64,000 nt of DNA from Calonectria ilicicola. Lineage: Eukaryota > Ascomycota > Sordariomycetes > Hypocreales > Nectriaceae. A program made the position numbers and the translations under genes. The DNA is taken from assembly GCA_020809705.1 (NCBI GenBank), contig CP085828.1:1178001-1242000 (forward strand), written 5' to 3'. The notes beneath the pieces were generated by a model that saw only the letters and a program-made list of their open reading frames with translations, ran no database searches and was not told the origin of the DNA. How positions within the stretch are numbered: the stretch's first letter is position 1; each line of letters begins with the position of its first letter. Below, one piece after another: positions 33,725 to 49,412 of the stretch.

Positions 33725-33999
33725 GGTGGGCAATCTGGTTCCGGCGAGGTCGGACGGGTCGGATTGGACGGCTGTGTGCGGCGGTTAGGTGGTGCCTGGC
33801 CGATCTCAAAGTCACTCTCTCGCTCCTACTGAAGCTCTCATCATGAGATACCAAAATCTCGGCGCTGGCCGTCCAATTGGATCACGTGATGCAAAAACGC
33901 GTTTCGCTCGGAGAAAGTGTTTCGCCGGCTTCTCACAAAGCGTTGCTGTGTGCGGCACTTCACATGCCAGTCCTCCATTGAAAACAAAAAATGTGGACC

Positions 34000-34007
34000 T
34001 GACGTCA
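34000..34007. promoter_or_regulatory. CRE/ATF palindrome TGACGTCA
   Basis: A perfect 8-bp site bound by ATF/CREB-type bZIP factors in fungi. It lies 276 bp upstream of the uS12m ATG and 481 bp upstream of the dehydrogenase ATG, so it could serve both. One 8-mer can occur by chance. Confidence 0.45.
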
Positions 34008-34326
34008 CCCGGTTAATCCCCGGACCCCCCACTCCCCTCCGCAGAAAAGGTCTGGAGCTTGTCCATGGGACGCCCCGCATTCTGCTTTAGGTACCGCGGG
34101 TGAAGGTCGCTAGGGCGGAGGTTATCCTCGGCTGCGACCCGTTATTAGGCCGAGAGAGCTCAGATCGAAGACCTTGTGCCGGGTATCTGCACACCGGACG
34201 GCCATTGGAGGTGGGTGCGTGGCTTCTCACATTGCCGTCAATGCCAGAGTCAGTTGATCAGCTGTTCCTGTGCCGGGGCTGTGGTGGTGTTGTCTCCTTT
34301 TCCCTTGTGTTGCTGGTCTGACACTG

Positions 34327-34333
34327 TATAAAA
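34327..34333 (+). promoter_or_regulatory. TATA box of the acyl-CoA dehydrogenase gene
   Basis: TATAAAA about 155 bp upstream of the ATG at 34488, followed by a CT-rich stretch that is typical near fungal start sites. Confidence 0.5.
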
Positions 34334-34487
34334 CGCCTTGTCCTGTGGCACTTCCGCATTCGGTCTCTTTGGCTTGTGATCACCACCTGCTTCTGTTTCT
34401 CTGTCCCTTTTCACCCTCTTCGGCCCGTCGCCCGTCCCCTCTCACTTCCTCTTCCCTCCACATCCAGCAAGCTTTACAGCTTCAGCC

Positions 34488-36003
34488 ATGTCCTCGTCCA
34501 TTGCCCGGGCCCTGCAACCTGCCCTGAGAGGGGGGCGCGCTGTTCCCCAGCGCCTGGCCACTACCACAAGGACTCTGCCGCGGGCAGTCTCAAGAGCAAT
34601 CATGTAAGCCGCTCTCCCAATTGGGCTTTGCTTTTTCGTCTCACTAGCAACCCATTTTGCTTCAATTGAGGCCGGCAGCCCATTGCTGACCTCGTCGCAT
34701 AGCTCTAACACAGCCGTCCGCTCGCTCTCCACCACTCTGCCCCGCCGCAATGACAGCTTCGACATCACCGATATCCCCCCCACGCCCATCTCCCACCTCT
34801 CCGAGGTCGAGGCCGCCATGGCCGAGGCCGTCAGCAAGTTCGCCACAGAAGTCATTCTCCCCAAGGCGCGCGACATGGACGAGGCTGAGGCCATGGACCC
34901 CACTGTCGTCGAGCAGCTCTTTGAGCAGGGTCTCATGGGCATCGAGATCCCCGAGGAGTACGGCGGCGCTGGCATGAACTTCACTTCCGCCATCATTGCC
35001 ATTGAGGAGCTCGCCCGCGCCGACCCCAGTGTTTCAGTGCTTGTCGACGTTCACAACACGCTCTGCAACACTGCCATTCTCACCCACGGCTCCGAGGTCC
35101 TCAAGCAGAAGTATCTGCCCCGCCTAGCCACCGGCACCGTTGCCTCCTTCTGTCTCTCCGAACCCGTTTCCGGCTCCGATGCCTTCGCCATGGCCACCAA
35201 GGCCACCGAGACAGACGACGGCTTCACCATCAACGGCAGCAAGATGTGGATCACCAACTCGATGGAGTCGGACGTCTTCATCGTCTTCGCTAACCTGGAC
35301 CCCAGCAAGGGCTATAAGGGCATCTCGGCCTTCATCGTCGACAAGGAGACACCCGGTTTCTCCATTGCCAAGAAGGAGAAGAAGCTGGGTATCCGCGCCA
35401 GCAGCACCTGTGTCATCAACTTTGACGATGTCAAGATCCCCAAGGAGAACCTCCTGGGCGTGCGCGGCCAGGGCTACAAGTACGCCATCTCCATCCTCAA
35501 CGAGGGCCGCATCGGTATCGCCGCTCAGATGACCGGTTTGGCCCTGGGCGCTTTCGAGAACGCCGTGCGCTACGTGTGGAACGACCGCCGCCAGTTCGGC
35601 CAGCTCGTTGGTGAGTTCCAGGGCATGCAGCACCAGATCGCCCAGTCTTACACTGAGATCGCCGCTGCCCGCGCCCTCGTCTTCAACGCCGCCCGAAAGA
35701 AGGAGGCCGGTGAGGACTTTGTCAAGGATGCTGCCATGGCTAAGCTCTATGCTTCCCAGGTCGCCGGCCGCGTGAGCGGGCTGGCTGTCGAGTGGATGGG
35801 TGGCATGGGCTTCGTGCGTGAGGGCCTGGCCGAGAAGTATTTCCGTGACAGCAAGATCGGTGCCATTTACGAGGGAACTAGCAACATCCAGTAAGCTTCC
35901 CCCTAATTTCCCCCCTAAGCGTCCGAGTGTAAGTGGGAAAACTAACATGTGTGACAGATTGAACACTATTGCCAAGCTACTGCAGAAGGAGTACACCCAA
36001 TAG
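34488..36003 (+). CDS. Short/branched-chain acyl-CoA dehydrogenase, mitochondrial
   Basis: A 449-residue FAD enzyme resembling ACADSB/SCAD, which oxidises short or 2-methyl-branched acyl-CoA and passes electrons to ETF. Exons are 34488-34603, 34703-35890 and 35958-36003, phases consistent. A Ser/Arg/Ala-rich presequence of about 60 residues (SIARALQPALRGG, AVRSLSTTLPRR) predicts mitochondrial import. Domain landmarks are EEYGGAGMNF, ASFCLSEPVSGSDAF, WITNSMESDVFIVFAN, CVINFDDVKIPKENLLG, NDRRQFGQLVGEFQG and the C-terminal IYEGTSNIQ, whose Glu is the catalytic base in this subfamily. The last exon is only 46 nt, and intron 2 splits the Gln of NIQ. The coding region is visibly more C-ending at third positions than the 6-20 kb genes. 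Confidence 0.93.
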
Positions 36004-36612
36004 GCGAAGGAAAATGAATAATTAGAATATACCTTAAAATACTAGAAACCACCTAGAAAAAAAAAGGGAAAATGAGAAATGAATTATACTAGCCACACAT
36101 GGGCCTGTGTTTCGTTACTATATATGTACGTGCTAAGCTAGGAGACCTGCTCATCGTCCTCACCACAGCAAATGTTATCAGAGCGAGCGTCAGACATCAC
36201 TAAACCGGTGTCAGGCTAGACCAAGACTCGTTTCCAACAAAATTATTATCTTGATTTCTATTAAGCAGACATCCTCTCCCCGGACCTCGTTCCGCCAAAC
36301 TGGTTCTCTACCAGCAAGGCCGGCACCATACATATTTTCTTCAAAACGCTGCTTAATAGCCACAAAAACAATTGATACAACCAAACAAGGAAAGCGAACG
36401 GCATAACGGCGTTTCCGCGGAGGCACGCCCACATCATGGTTCGCTGCATCAACATTGACTAGACCGCGGTGTCCGGCCGTCTAACCATCATCATCGCTCC
36501 TGGGTATCCGATAGGCAAGACAATCCCCCACCGCGGCGCCTTCATCGTCTCATAGAAATGCAAAAATAAAATAAAATAAAGCTTCATCAATCTCATGCAA
36601 AGTTGGATCCGC
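36004..36612. other. Convergent 3' region dehydrogenase / PKC1
   Basis: 609 bp between convergent stop codons, with an AAAATA run near 36560. No gene seen. Confidence 0.5.
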
Positions 36613-40458
<3,846 letters not shown>

Positions 40459-43394
40459 GGCTGCGGGGTTGGCGCGATTCGTTCGCGCAGGACGAAGAGA
40501 GGAGGAGAGGAGAGAGGATGTGGCCGACGACTCGGGCCGGGGTCAACGAGGGCAAACGACACAACGGAGCGCCTTTGTTTAGGGCGGTTGAGTGTCGGGT
40601 CGGGAGGAGGAGAAAGAGAGGGGGGGAGGGGGGCCCGTGAAGCCTTGTCGAGAGAGGCGCAACGAGGGGCACAAGCGGGCAAAAAGCAAGTGCAGGTTGC
40701 GGGAGGACGAGGTGCCGGAGACGAGATGGCCGATGAGGTGGCGAAGCCGGCAGCTGGCGTCTGGCAGGAGGGAGGAAGAGAGGGACCAGAGGTGGTGTGG
40801 TGGGAGAAGGATGTCGTCAGTGTTGGATGGGATGGGATGGATGAAATGGAGGTTGGGTCCCTCTTTTGGTCGCTGTCTGGGGCCTGTTTGGGGGGACAGA
40901 GAAGCCTGGAAGGGGAGCCTGAGCCTGGAGGGGGGTAGATGGCGGGAGGCTTTTGGGCCCTGTGGCGGGGTTTTTTCTGTTGTGCATCCGGTGTAGGTGG
41001 TGGCACCAGGGAGCAGCAAAAAGCTAAGCTAAGCTCTGTCGTCACGAATTAGTGGGTGGTCCTAGCGGTTGTCGCCCTCCAAGGCAGCGCAAACCCGCCT
41101 TCACATCCCGCCCCCGGACACCCAGAGAGCCCAATGCCCCAGCCCAATGCACACAAAAAATACAAAAAGCATGGACCAGATGTCTTTCATTTCCCCTCCT
41201 TATTTCCAGGCCGCGCATGTACTGGACCTCACCTCGAGGTACGCAACTGTATGTAGGACCTCTCGACATGAGAAGCCGTCGCAAAGCCCCAGGACGCTGT
41301 GAGGAAACCACCTGCCTCTCTTGTTGCCACACTGGCATGCGTTCTCTGGCGAGGCAAGTCCTAGTTAATTTCAAGCCCCAGAAAGCTTCACGCAGCTGGC
41401 CGGCGCAGCACCTGGGCAACACCTGGGGCTGCTGTCAGGTACTTCCACACATTGATGTACTATCCTGTAGGTACCTGCTCACCCACGTGCAGATGGTGCG
41501 TGCTCCCAGGTAGTTGGGCACTCACAGCATAATCATATTCCCGCCCGCCCCATCAACCACCTGTTCGTACCTCGCAGGTATTGGTCTTTGACATCCCGAA
41601 TCGGTAACCCAATGATATGTCACTTCTATCCTAAAACATCCATGATGTGCAACTTCTCATTTCCCCTTGCGCCTCGGTTGCATGTCCAACTGCAGTTACC
41701 AAGACTCTCCCTCGGATATTCCTATCTGACCAGTCTCCTGGGGAGCCTGAGAGCCAGTGGGAGGTCACGACCGTCGCAACTGAGCGGAGCTGAATGGAGC
41801 TGAGACGGCCAGATGTCACCAGAGCCTAAACGTGACATCCAGTGCGATGCATCCATCCTCTCCATCCTCTGCACTTTACCTTTACAAAAAACACAGCCTG
41901 CCACCCCAATCAATTCGGAAGCGTCCAAGAATATGCCGAGGCCAATGCCCAGGCAAAGCATGAGTTGGACAAGGAAGCTTCCAGATCGGAGGCGTTTACA
42001 TGACAAGACGCACAGATGGTGGCGATTGATGGCCTAGGATGGCCTACCTGCGCATGTCGCACATTGTCCTAAAACACTCATGATACAACAACTAATTAAC
42101 TGCAAAATGGATCGACCAAACGAAGGAGGGAGCCATATCAACATGGTCAGAAATGCCGTGATTCCACATCCCAGCTCTGCCAGTGTGGCCATGCCCACCC
42201 AAAGGGCCTGAAGACAGTGTGTCGATCTCTTATAATTCAGGCACCTCCGTGTTAGGCCGAACCTTGCACCTCTAGTCCTAGGACGTAGGACTTTCACTTC
42301 GTCCTTGCCTCCCTCCACTCTCCTTGAAACGAGCGTGATATGCACGACTCCCCTACCAGTGGTCCACCTACACGCAACAAGACTCGACAACAAACCCTGA
42401 AAGCCTTGTCACCGCCAAAGAAGATGACAAAAATCGTCGTATTCCACGACAAAACCCCCATCCAAATCCACATTTTGCACCCTGCTCCGCAGCTTCCCCC
42501 CCGACTCCACCGCCACATTCACAGGACTGCCCACCCCTCCCAGCACTCCGTATCGTCATACCAGCGCCAACGTTTAGAGCTACACAAGCCCTCCCGTCCA
42601 CAAGCAGAGACAAAGCAATTTTTTTCTCTCGTAGTCAACGGTTTTTTTCCTCCTGGTCGGCACGTGAAGACGACCCCCCTCTTACAGTAGTTCAGAGACG
42701 AGGCGCTACTCATTAGACTACGAACAGCCCGATGACCACGCCACCAGTCTCGACTTTGGACCCCCTTGCTCAATCAGGACTCCATCAACACCACCGAAAA
42801 CGACGAGCCGGGTCAGACCGCTCCTCCACCGGGCCGTAGGATCACCCATTTCCGTAACCATATGACCTCGGTCTCAACACCGGCGCTGATCAAGCATGAC
42901 CTGCAACGCCCTATCTTTGTCGCCTTGTTCAGTGCTACCCGCATGGGGAGCTCCGTCATGCACGCATCCTGTCCCAAACACTGCAGCCACAACGCCGAAA
43001 AGCCGTTGATACCGTTCCCCAAAGCTCTCATCATGATCCTATCACCGACCCAATCTAGCCTTCAGCCCTACCAGCTCATGACCGATGGTCTCAGTGGTCA
43101 TGCATAATGCAATATCCCGATTGGTGGCTATTCCTGACAAGTCGTCGGACTGGTGGGGTGAGGCTCAGTGACATTCACAGGTTCGTGAGGTGAAGTGGGG
43201 TGTGATGATGCTTGTTTAACCATTTATTTTGAACAAGCAACAGCCATCTATTGCTAAAAGTTAAACCTCCAAGAACTGACACGTAGCTTAGTGATGTTTT
43301 AATATGAGAAAGCTGTAAGCTATTAATGTACAAGTGATGGTAAATGGTACAGTTTTACAGTGTGGGGGGGTACTATATCTGAACACATGGGGCT
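40459..43394. other. 2.9-kb region upstream of PKC1
   Basis: PKC1 promoter and probable long leader, plus the 3' flank of SHE9. The PKC1-sense strand is strongly pyrimidine-rich and lacks any ATG from 40459 to 40983. ORFs at 42340-42690 and 42766-43107 (plus) have no recognisable domain. Nothing else supported. Confidence 0.45.
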
Positions 43395-44828
43395 TCAAGA
43401 TCTTCGCACGACAAGCAACATAATGCTTCCTGTCAATGCTGCTCCAGCAAGGGCACCCTGGAGTGCTAAAAGTGAGGCGTCCCTCATGCGCAAGTCTATG
43501 CGTCGGTCACTGCACAGGTCCTCGGCCACGGCTCGCCATTTATGAAGGTCGATGCCCGCGTCCTTCAACGTCTTTTGCCATGACACTTCTAAAGCAGTAG
43601 ACTCTTTGACAGAAGCTTCCGCCGCAGCATCAAAATGGACATGCGAAGGAATGATTTGGGGTTGCGCAGGACTTTCAACCGCTTGCGTTACGGCTTTTAC
43701 TCCCGCGTTGACAGCATCCGTAATGGGTTTTTCAGCCACAACGACCATATCCCGCTTCTCGACAGCTAGGGTGAGAGCCTCGAGCTGGCTTCGGACTTCT
43801 TCCAGGGCCATCATCTCCTCTGCAACAACGCCCTTGACAAGCTTTCTTCGCTTCCACGGCTCTGCCACAAATTGCAGAATGACAAACAGCACAAAGTTCA
43901 TGCCCATCAGACCCCACGTACCCCAAGTACTTGCCCTGCGGATGCGGTCACTCCAGACTTGCTCTTCATGGTATCGCTTCAGGATTCCTGCGTTGAGTCG
44001 TTGGTTTAAGCTTTGCTCATCGGCCTCGGCTTCCGTGAGGGCCTCTTGCGAAGCTGCAACCTCGCTCTCAAGTACGTGGTCCGTTCGATACAGCTCGGTA
44101 AATCTTTCAAGGTCGAGGGGTGACCAAGAGTCCTTGCGGGCCAGGAGGGTGGTGACTTCTCGCTGCGTGCCAGCTCGTTTGGTGTTGGATGTTTTGTATG
44201 CTTGGCGGCAGTTTCGGACGCGTTCATGGGCCTCGGCAAGCTCATCCTCCAGCAAGGCGTTTTGCCTCTTGATCTTCTCAATCCCGGTATATCCAGTGAT
44301 ATCATTCAGAGTCTCGAAGGCGTGGAGAGCGCGGGTCTGAAACTTGTCCATTATTTCGCTGAACTTTTGCGTCAGCTGAGTTCGGCGACTCTCGGCTGAC
44401 GAGGGCAGATCGTGATTGTTCTCCTTTTCATGGCCGGCGCTTTGGGGGGCTTTGGGACTTTCCACGTTCGACTCGTTGGTTTTTTCGCTCTCTAATTTTA
44501 TCTCTTCGATCTTCTTCGCATCTGCTGCGGCTTTGGCTTTGGTGATTTCGGCATAGAGCTGGTCGATCGGCCCGGCTTCGGTCCTGTGGTCTATCTGGCT
44601 CCCCGGTGGTGATGCAGGTTCTGCACCTGGGCCCTTGGGCGGGATCTGCGTCGAATATAACCGCCCGTGGCCCCCAATGGCCTGTATGCTGCACCGCACG
44701 CAAATGGATGAACTGTGGGCGAGGGCCGGGCCACGTCCCGAGGCCTTGCCGTGCCACGCAGCCCGGCTGAGTCCCAGCCTGGTGTGGGCCAGGACAAGCC
44801 GGGCTACCGGGCGAGCAATCGGCTGCAT
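43395..44828 (-). CDS. SHE9: She9/Mdm33 mitochondrial inner-membrane protein
   Basis: A 477-residue orthologue of yeast She9/Mdm33, which shapes the inner membrane and is linked to fission of mitochondria. Residues 1-60 form an Arg-rich presequence (MQPIARPVARLVLAHTRLG). A Pro/Glu/Lys region follows. Long coiled coils cover about 145-300, including the family core FSEIMDKFQTRALHAFETLNDITGYTGIEKIK and RKDSWSPLDLERFTELYRTDH. A transmembrane segment follows at WGLMGMNFVLFVILQFVAEPWKRRKLV, and a second hydrophobic segment ends the protein (ALAGAALTGSIMLLVV). It is a single exon starting at the ATG. Confidence 0.93.
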   Translation of the reverse strand: MQPIARPVARLVLAHTRLGLSRAAWHGKASGRGPALAHSSSICVRCSIQAIGGHGRLYSTQIPPKGPGAEPASPPGSQIDHRTEAGPIDQLYAEITKAKAAADAKKIEEIKLESEKTNESNVESPKAPQSAGHEKENNHDLPSSAESRRTQLTQKFSEIMDKFQTRALHAFETLNDITGYTGIEKIKRQNALLEDELAEAHERVRNCRQAYKTSNTKRAGTQREVTTLLARKDSWSPLDLERFTELYRTDHVLESEVAASQEALTEAEADEQSLNQRLNAGILKRYHEEQVWSDRIRRASTWGTWGLMGMNFVLFVILQFVAEPWKRRKLVKGVVAEEMMALEEVRSQLEALTLAVEKRDMVVVAEKPITDAVNAGVKAVTQAVESPAQPQIIPSHVHFDAAAEASVKESTALEVSWQKTLKDAGIDLHKWRAVAEDLCSDRRIDLRMRDASLLALQGALAGAALTGSIMLLVVRRS

Positions 44829-45569
44829 TGCTGAAACCGAATGGCGGGCGCTGGCGTCGTGTTGCCGTCGGCTTTTCGCGCTTAGTTGACTTCAAGAATG
44901 GCGATAATTGCGACGCATGGTCCAAGCCCGTTTGCGGCCGTTGTCGGGAACTGGCGCATTTTCTGCCGTTGGGCCTGGCAGTTTCGGTCACCGCCTTGAC
45001 GTTGGGGGGGTTCCAGGGCAGCTACAGGGGTTGCGGCAGTGAGCTGCGGCGGGGCGTTGGCGCGCTGTGCGGCATCTATTGGCGTGGTGTGGAGGGGTTC
45101 TCGCTCCACCATCATGGGCGGTCCAATCCAAACCTCCCAACTTGGCACTCGAATGACGGAATGGGCGCTGAAGGGGACCTAAGGGAAGCCAGGCCAAGGC
45201 CCGATCGATGGGATATTATGCGTTCTTTTCTGCTAATGCGGCGGTTTGGTTCAATAAACACTGGTGCTTATCAATTGACGATCCCAACTACGTGTGTGCT
45301 CGGTGTGTCTGTTTCTGCGTAGTCCGGTCGCATCTTTATCACCTGCTCAAGAATTACCCCTCCCCCACCTTATTGTGAATATTCCAACTCAACTTTTTTT
45401 TCCGTTTGTTGGTAGCCGTCTCCTTCAGCCTTGTAAGATCCGACCAAGCCCTCTCGCTCCTTCAACACGTAATAACAAGTTTAGACGTCCAGTATTATTA
45501 TAGACGAATATCTTTACCAAAGTATTTTTATAGAAAAAAAAAAAGGCCAGCGCCAAACAAACAGCCATC
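44829..45569. other. Divergent promoter region SHE9 / PYP1-like
   Basis: 741 bp between start codons. An 11-13 nt A-run lies 25-40 bp before the phosphatase ATG at 45570. No gene seen. Confidence 0.5.
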
Positions 45570-46461
45570 ATGGGTTCCCTCAACGCAGACACCCCCGCGC
45601 TCAAGACCAACCCGCGCTTCATCTTCTTCACTGATTTCGACGGCACCGTCACCACCGCCGACTCCAATGACCACATGATTGACAACCTGGGATTTGGTCC
45701 CGAGCGCCGCAAGAAGCTGAACCAGGATGTCCTCCACGGTCGCATGGGTTTCGCCGCCTCCTTTGTTGAGATGCTCGACTCCATCAACACCCCCTTCAAC
45801 GAGTGCATCGACATCCTCCTCAAGAACATCAAGCTCGACCCCGGTTTCAAGGAGTTTTACGATTGGGCCCAAACCAACAACGTCCCCATCGTCATTCTCA
45901 GCGGCGGCATGGAGCCCGTCATTCGCGCCTTGCTAGACACCCTTCTGGGACCTGGCTGGGACATTCAGATTGTCAGCAACAATGTGGCCCCCCGCGACGG
46001 CAAGAGCATCAACGAAAAGGGCGGCTGGACGATTGTCTTCCACGACGATAGGTGAGTTGTTGAGCCATAATTGCCCATGACTCAAGCGCACGGAGCTAAT
46101 TGCGTCATAGCATCCACGGCCACGACAAGTCCATTGAGATCCGCAAGTACTCATCCCTCCCCAACCGACCCACCATGTTCTACGCTGGCGACGGTGTTTC
46201 CGATCTCTCTGCTGCCAAGGAGACAGACCTGCTCTTTGCAAAGGCCGACAAGGGTGAGTTCCATATAATCCCCAAAAATATACACGTAACAACGTTAGGA
46301 AAAGAGCATTGCTAACACCACCCAAAGATCTCGTCACATGGTGCGAAAACGAAAAGGTTCCTTTCGTTACATTCCGAGACTGGTCCAGCATCCTGCAGAC
46401 TTGCAAAGACATTGCTGCCGATACTCTTTCTGTCAAGGATGCTGCTCGCGGTCGCATCTAA
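45570..46461 (+). CDS. PYP1: HAD phosphatase, Pyp1-like (polyol phosphate)
   Basis: A 252-residue HAD-superfamily phosphatase close to yeast YNL010W/Pyp1, which prefers polyol phosphates such as ribitol-5-P and sorbitol-6-P; substrate here is by homology. Exons are 45570-46051, 46111-46253 and 46328-46461, phases consistent. HAD motif I is FFTDFDGTVT with Asp22 and Asp24 as nucleophile and acid. Motif II Ser lies in VILSGGMEP, the lysine motif is near HGHDKS, and the acidic motif is FYAGDGVSDLSAA. The family signatures ADSNDHMIDNLGFG and DPGFKEFYDWAQTNNVP are also clear. It is tail-to-tail with the MFS gene. Confidence 0.9.
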
Positions 46462-46846
46462 CCAATTTCAACTTGAACAATATCACCTTTAGAAGGGTTG
46501 AGTCTAATTATTAAAAATATAGAAGTAAAAATGGGCAGTGTCTATTATTGGCAGTCACTACATGACTGGTATTGGATTAGATGATAGACGGGAGCAGTCT
46601 TTTACGTTAGACTCGATTAGATTTTTTAGTAGAAAACTCCTTATCCTAGAAACAAAAACAATAACTTTAGGTACATAGATTCTCAGAACTCCGCCAATAT
46701 TTGCCTTCCGTTTCGCCTTCATGGTCTTGGTATCTTGTGTTAGTATGGTCATTCTCTGTAAACTCATTTGCGCTTTCCATTGATCCTTTAAATTCATTTC
46801 AATATTATCCTCAAGCATAGGTGCTCCGGTTCCGAGTGTCGACCTT
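46462..46846. other. Convergent 3' region PYP1-like / MFS
   Basis: 385 bp between convergent stop codons. Nothing seen. Confidence 0.5.
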
Positions 46847-48365
46847 TCACTCCGTCCTCTTATCCTCGGCTGGGATGCAATACCAGCATCCAAGCATGGT
46901 AATGAACAGGAAAATGACAATGGGATGCAGCACCCACGTGCCAATGGCCTGCGCAAGTAATCCGGTCACGAATGGCGCAACTGCACCACCCATGCTTCCA
47001 CATGCACTGATGGTGGCCACGCCGCTGAGTGCTTCCTCCCGTGTCATGCAGCGCATAAAGACGGCCGCTGCGCAGGGATAGATTGGTCCGAGGAGCAAAC
47101 CCACGATGGCCAAGGCGACGGCTTCGCCAACAATGTTTGGCACCCACCAGACCAATACTTGAAAGATGAGGGCACCAGTTGTTAGGGCATAAACGAACTT
47201 CTTCTCGCCGATACGTTGCGCCGGTCCAGAAAACAGAAATCGACCCAATGTGATGCCAGCCCAGAAACCGGCAGAGACGTAGCCGACACGGGCCGGATCG
47301 CCGTCACGAGTTGTGATTAAGAATGAGATGACCCAGCCTGAGATTGAGACTTCAGCGCCTTGGTAACAGAAGATGAAGATAGCACCAACCAGTACGACAC
47401 GTAATTGGGTGACACCAGCCATGGAATGCAGAACCGACTGGCCAGGTGTATTCTCTCTCGCCCGAGCAATCGGAGACAAATCCTTCTCGTATCTCCAGAA
47501 TGACCACATGCCAAGTACAAGTGTACAAACACCAATACCAAGTGTGAGGATATAATATCGTGTCCAAGACGCCTCCGCGCTTACTACAATGCCAGTAGCT
47601 ATAAGGGGGCCAGCTGTGCCACCAAGTCCAAACATGCCATGCAGCAGTCCAAGCATAACCGTCCCATTTTGCAAACTGCCACAAAAGTGGTTGGAAATTG
47701 CAACGTTGACGCCGCTGCTGAACCCGACGAAGAAGAAGGCGCACACAACAATGGGGAATGGCGCGCCGGTGACATGCGCGATGAAAGCCAAGGCCATCAT
47801 CCCTTGTGCCAAGCCAAGGACTTTGGCACGGCCGAGTTTCGCTCGTAGAGGATCGAGAGTAATAGCCGAGATTGCAAAACCGAGAGCCTGGCCAACGAAG
47901 ATGAGAGACACAACTCCATAGCCAATGTCGTAATACCTGGGAATCGTTTAGAAAAGCATCATTAGCCGTACCCACAAGATTTGCTTACTGTTGCATGTAC
48001 GGGATTAAAGCACCAGCTGCACTGTCACTTAGGGCCATCCCCACACTCGCAAGACAAGCAGACAAGAGCCGGAAACGATTCATGTAGGGCTCCCAGACAG
48101 TAGGCATCACTTCCGCAGATGTAACTGGACTGGGTGCTCGACTCATCTCCAAGTCGGCCTCTGCAGGGGGAGTTGTGGCCCCTGATCGAATACTCGAATA
48201 GCTGGATATGCGGCGGTAGTCGAGGGACTCTGGCTGAGGAGCTCCCGGATACGTCCTGGGGACTGCCCGGGCCGGAGCCGTCAGAGGACGGTAGAGCTCC
48301 TCTGACGGTGACTCGGGCTTGGAGGGCTGGACTTGAACAAAACTCTGAAGCATTACAGACTCCAT
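46847..48365 (-). CDS. MFS transporter, BSC6-like
   Basis: A 488-residue major facilitator superfamily carrier of the fungal BSC6/fucose-permease-like group; substrate unknown. Exons are minus 48365-47989 and 47936-46847, with a 52-nt intron (GTAAGC...CCCAG) inside the first loop (PYMQQ-YYDIGYG). A Ser/Pro-rich cytosolic N-terminus of about 95 residues is followed by about 12 helices. Landmarks are FRLLSACLASVGMALSDSAAGALIPYMQ, GFSSGVNVAISNHFCG, GMFGLGGTAGPLIATG and GFWAGITLGRFLF. I chose ATG 48365 because the open frame upstream has no plausible protein and the ATG precedes the Ser/Pro-rich tail. Confidence 0.88.
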
Positions 48366-49412
48366 GATGACGACTCTGTCAACAGAAGTGGCAAGGAAAG
48401 GAGATGTGTCACGTTGACAGCCAAGGAGCTCGTTAAAGAGAACAAACGGCCAGGGGTACGGAGAACACCTAAAGCACCCAACAAGAACTACTACAGCCAA
48501 CCGTTGCGCTTACGAATAGCCATCCTCAGTCAAGGCCCCCCCGCAACGGGATGGTGTTATGTGGTGGCAGCCAAGTATCATGTGAGCCACGACGATAGCT
48601 CTCCAGCTCGTAGAGTTAAGCAACGCACCAGGCGGTAAAAACTGGGTCGAGATGCAGCCAAATACGGGCCTGGAGCTATCTCTGTAGGCAATTTATCCGG
48701 CCGGGTCTGGCTCTCGCCATCAGTTGTTTCCTGTAAGTGGACGGCGCCCGTCCATGTTCCATGCCAGCCCCTGTCTGGACAAGCCTGCCGAACAAGCCCA
48801 GGATGCACGCAGAAAAATTGTCGGTCCGGCGTGACTAGATGGCAAGCCCCCACTGGTTAGAAACGCGTAGCATGTAGCCACGGCGAGAGAGGTTGGCTGT
48901 CAATTCGGGCCTTTGTGAAGCTGACAAAGGCGGAACGGGGTTCCCACGGTGGGAGAGTCCGGAGCCCTAGGCTAGCTTCCCGTTCACCGAAGCCATGGCG
49001 TTTCCAAGCTGAGCCGCTTGGCTAGGGTAGTAGCCGAGACTCTAGAAGGCAGATAACCAAACAAACATTATCCCGAGTGGCGTTGAGCTCTCGGCCAAAT
49101 CTCTCGACTAAATGCTGCTGCGACGGTGAGGCACTACGCTGATAGGCCAGCCAGGGGGTTCCAGATACAGCAATTCCGCACCAAGCCCACGCTACTGCCT
49201 ATTTATGGCATTAGCGATAAACCCGGATAGCCTCTAACGCTCCCTGCGGCGTGATTGGCTGCATTCCGCTAACCACTCCATTGCATCTATCGGTGGGCTA
49301 CCCCTCCATGTTTTACAACCCCACGACTACACCAAAAAATTTGGCAATTGCGACAGCACCTGGGCCTGAAACGCGGATTTACTACAACGGGCATCTTTCT
49401 TTTATTCTCAAC
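48366..49412. other. Divergent promoter region MFS / EIF1AD-like
   Basis: 1047 bp between start codons; moderately G/C-rich. No gene seen. Confidence 0.5.

Larger units (their letters stand above)
33725..34487. other. Shared divergent promoter uS12m / acyl-CoA dehydrogenase
   Basis: 763 bp between the two start codons. It contains a perfect CRE palindrome and a TATA box, listed separately, and a CT-rich stretch at 34390-34465 before the dehydrogenase start. Confidence 0.55.

Noticed and set aside
35124..35996. 290-codon ORF antisense to the acyl-CoA dehydrogenase
   Set aside because: It is the mirror of strong C-ending codon use in the real gene, which removes stops on the other strand.
42340..43107. 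Two plus ORFs upstream of PKC1
   Set aside because: Pro/His/Thr-rich frames without domain, splice logic or conserved motif; not callable.
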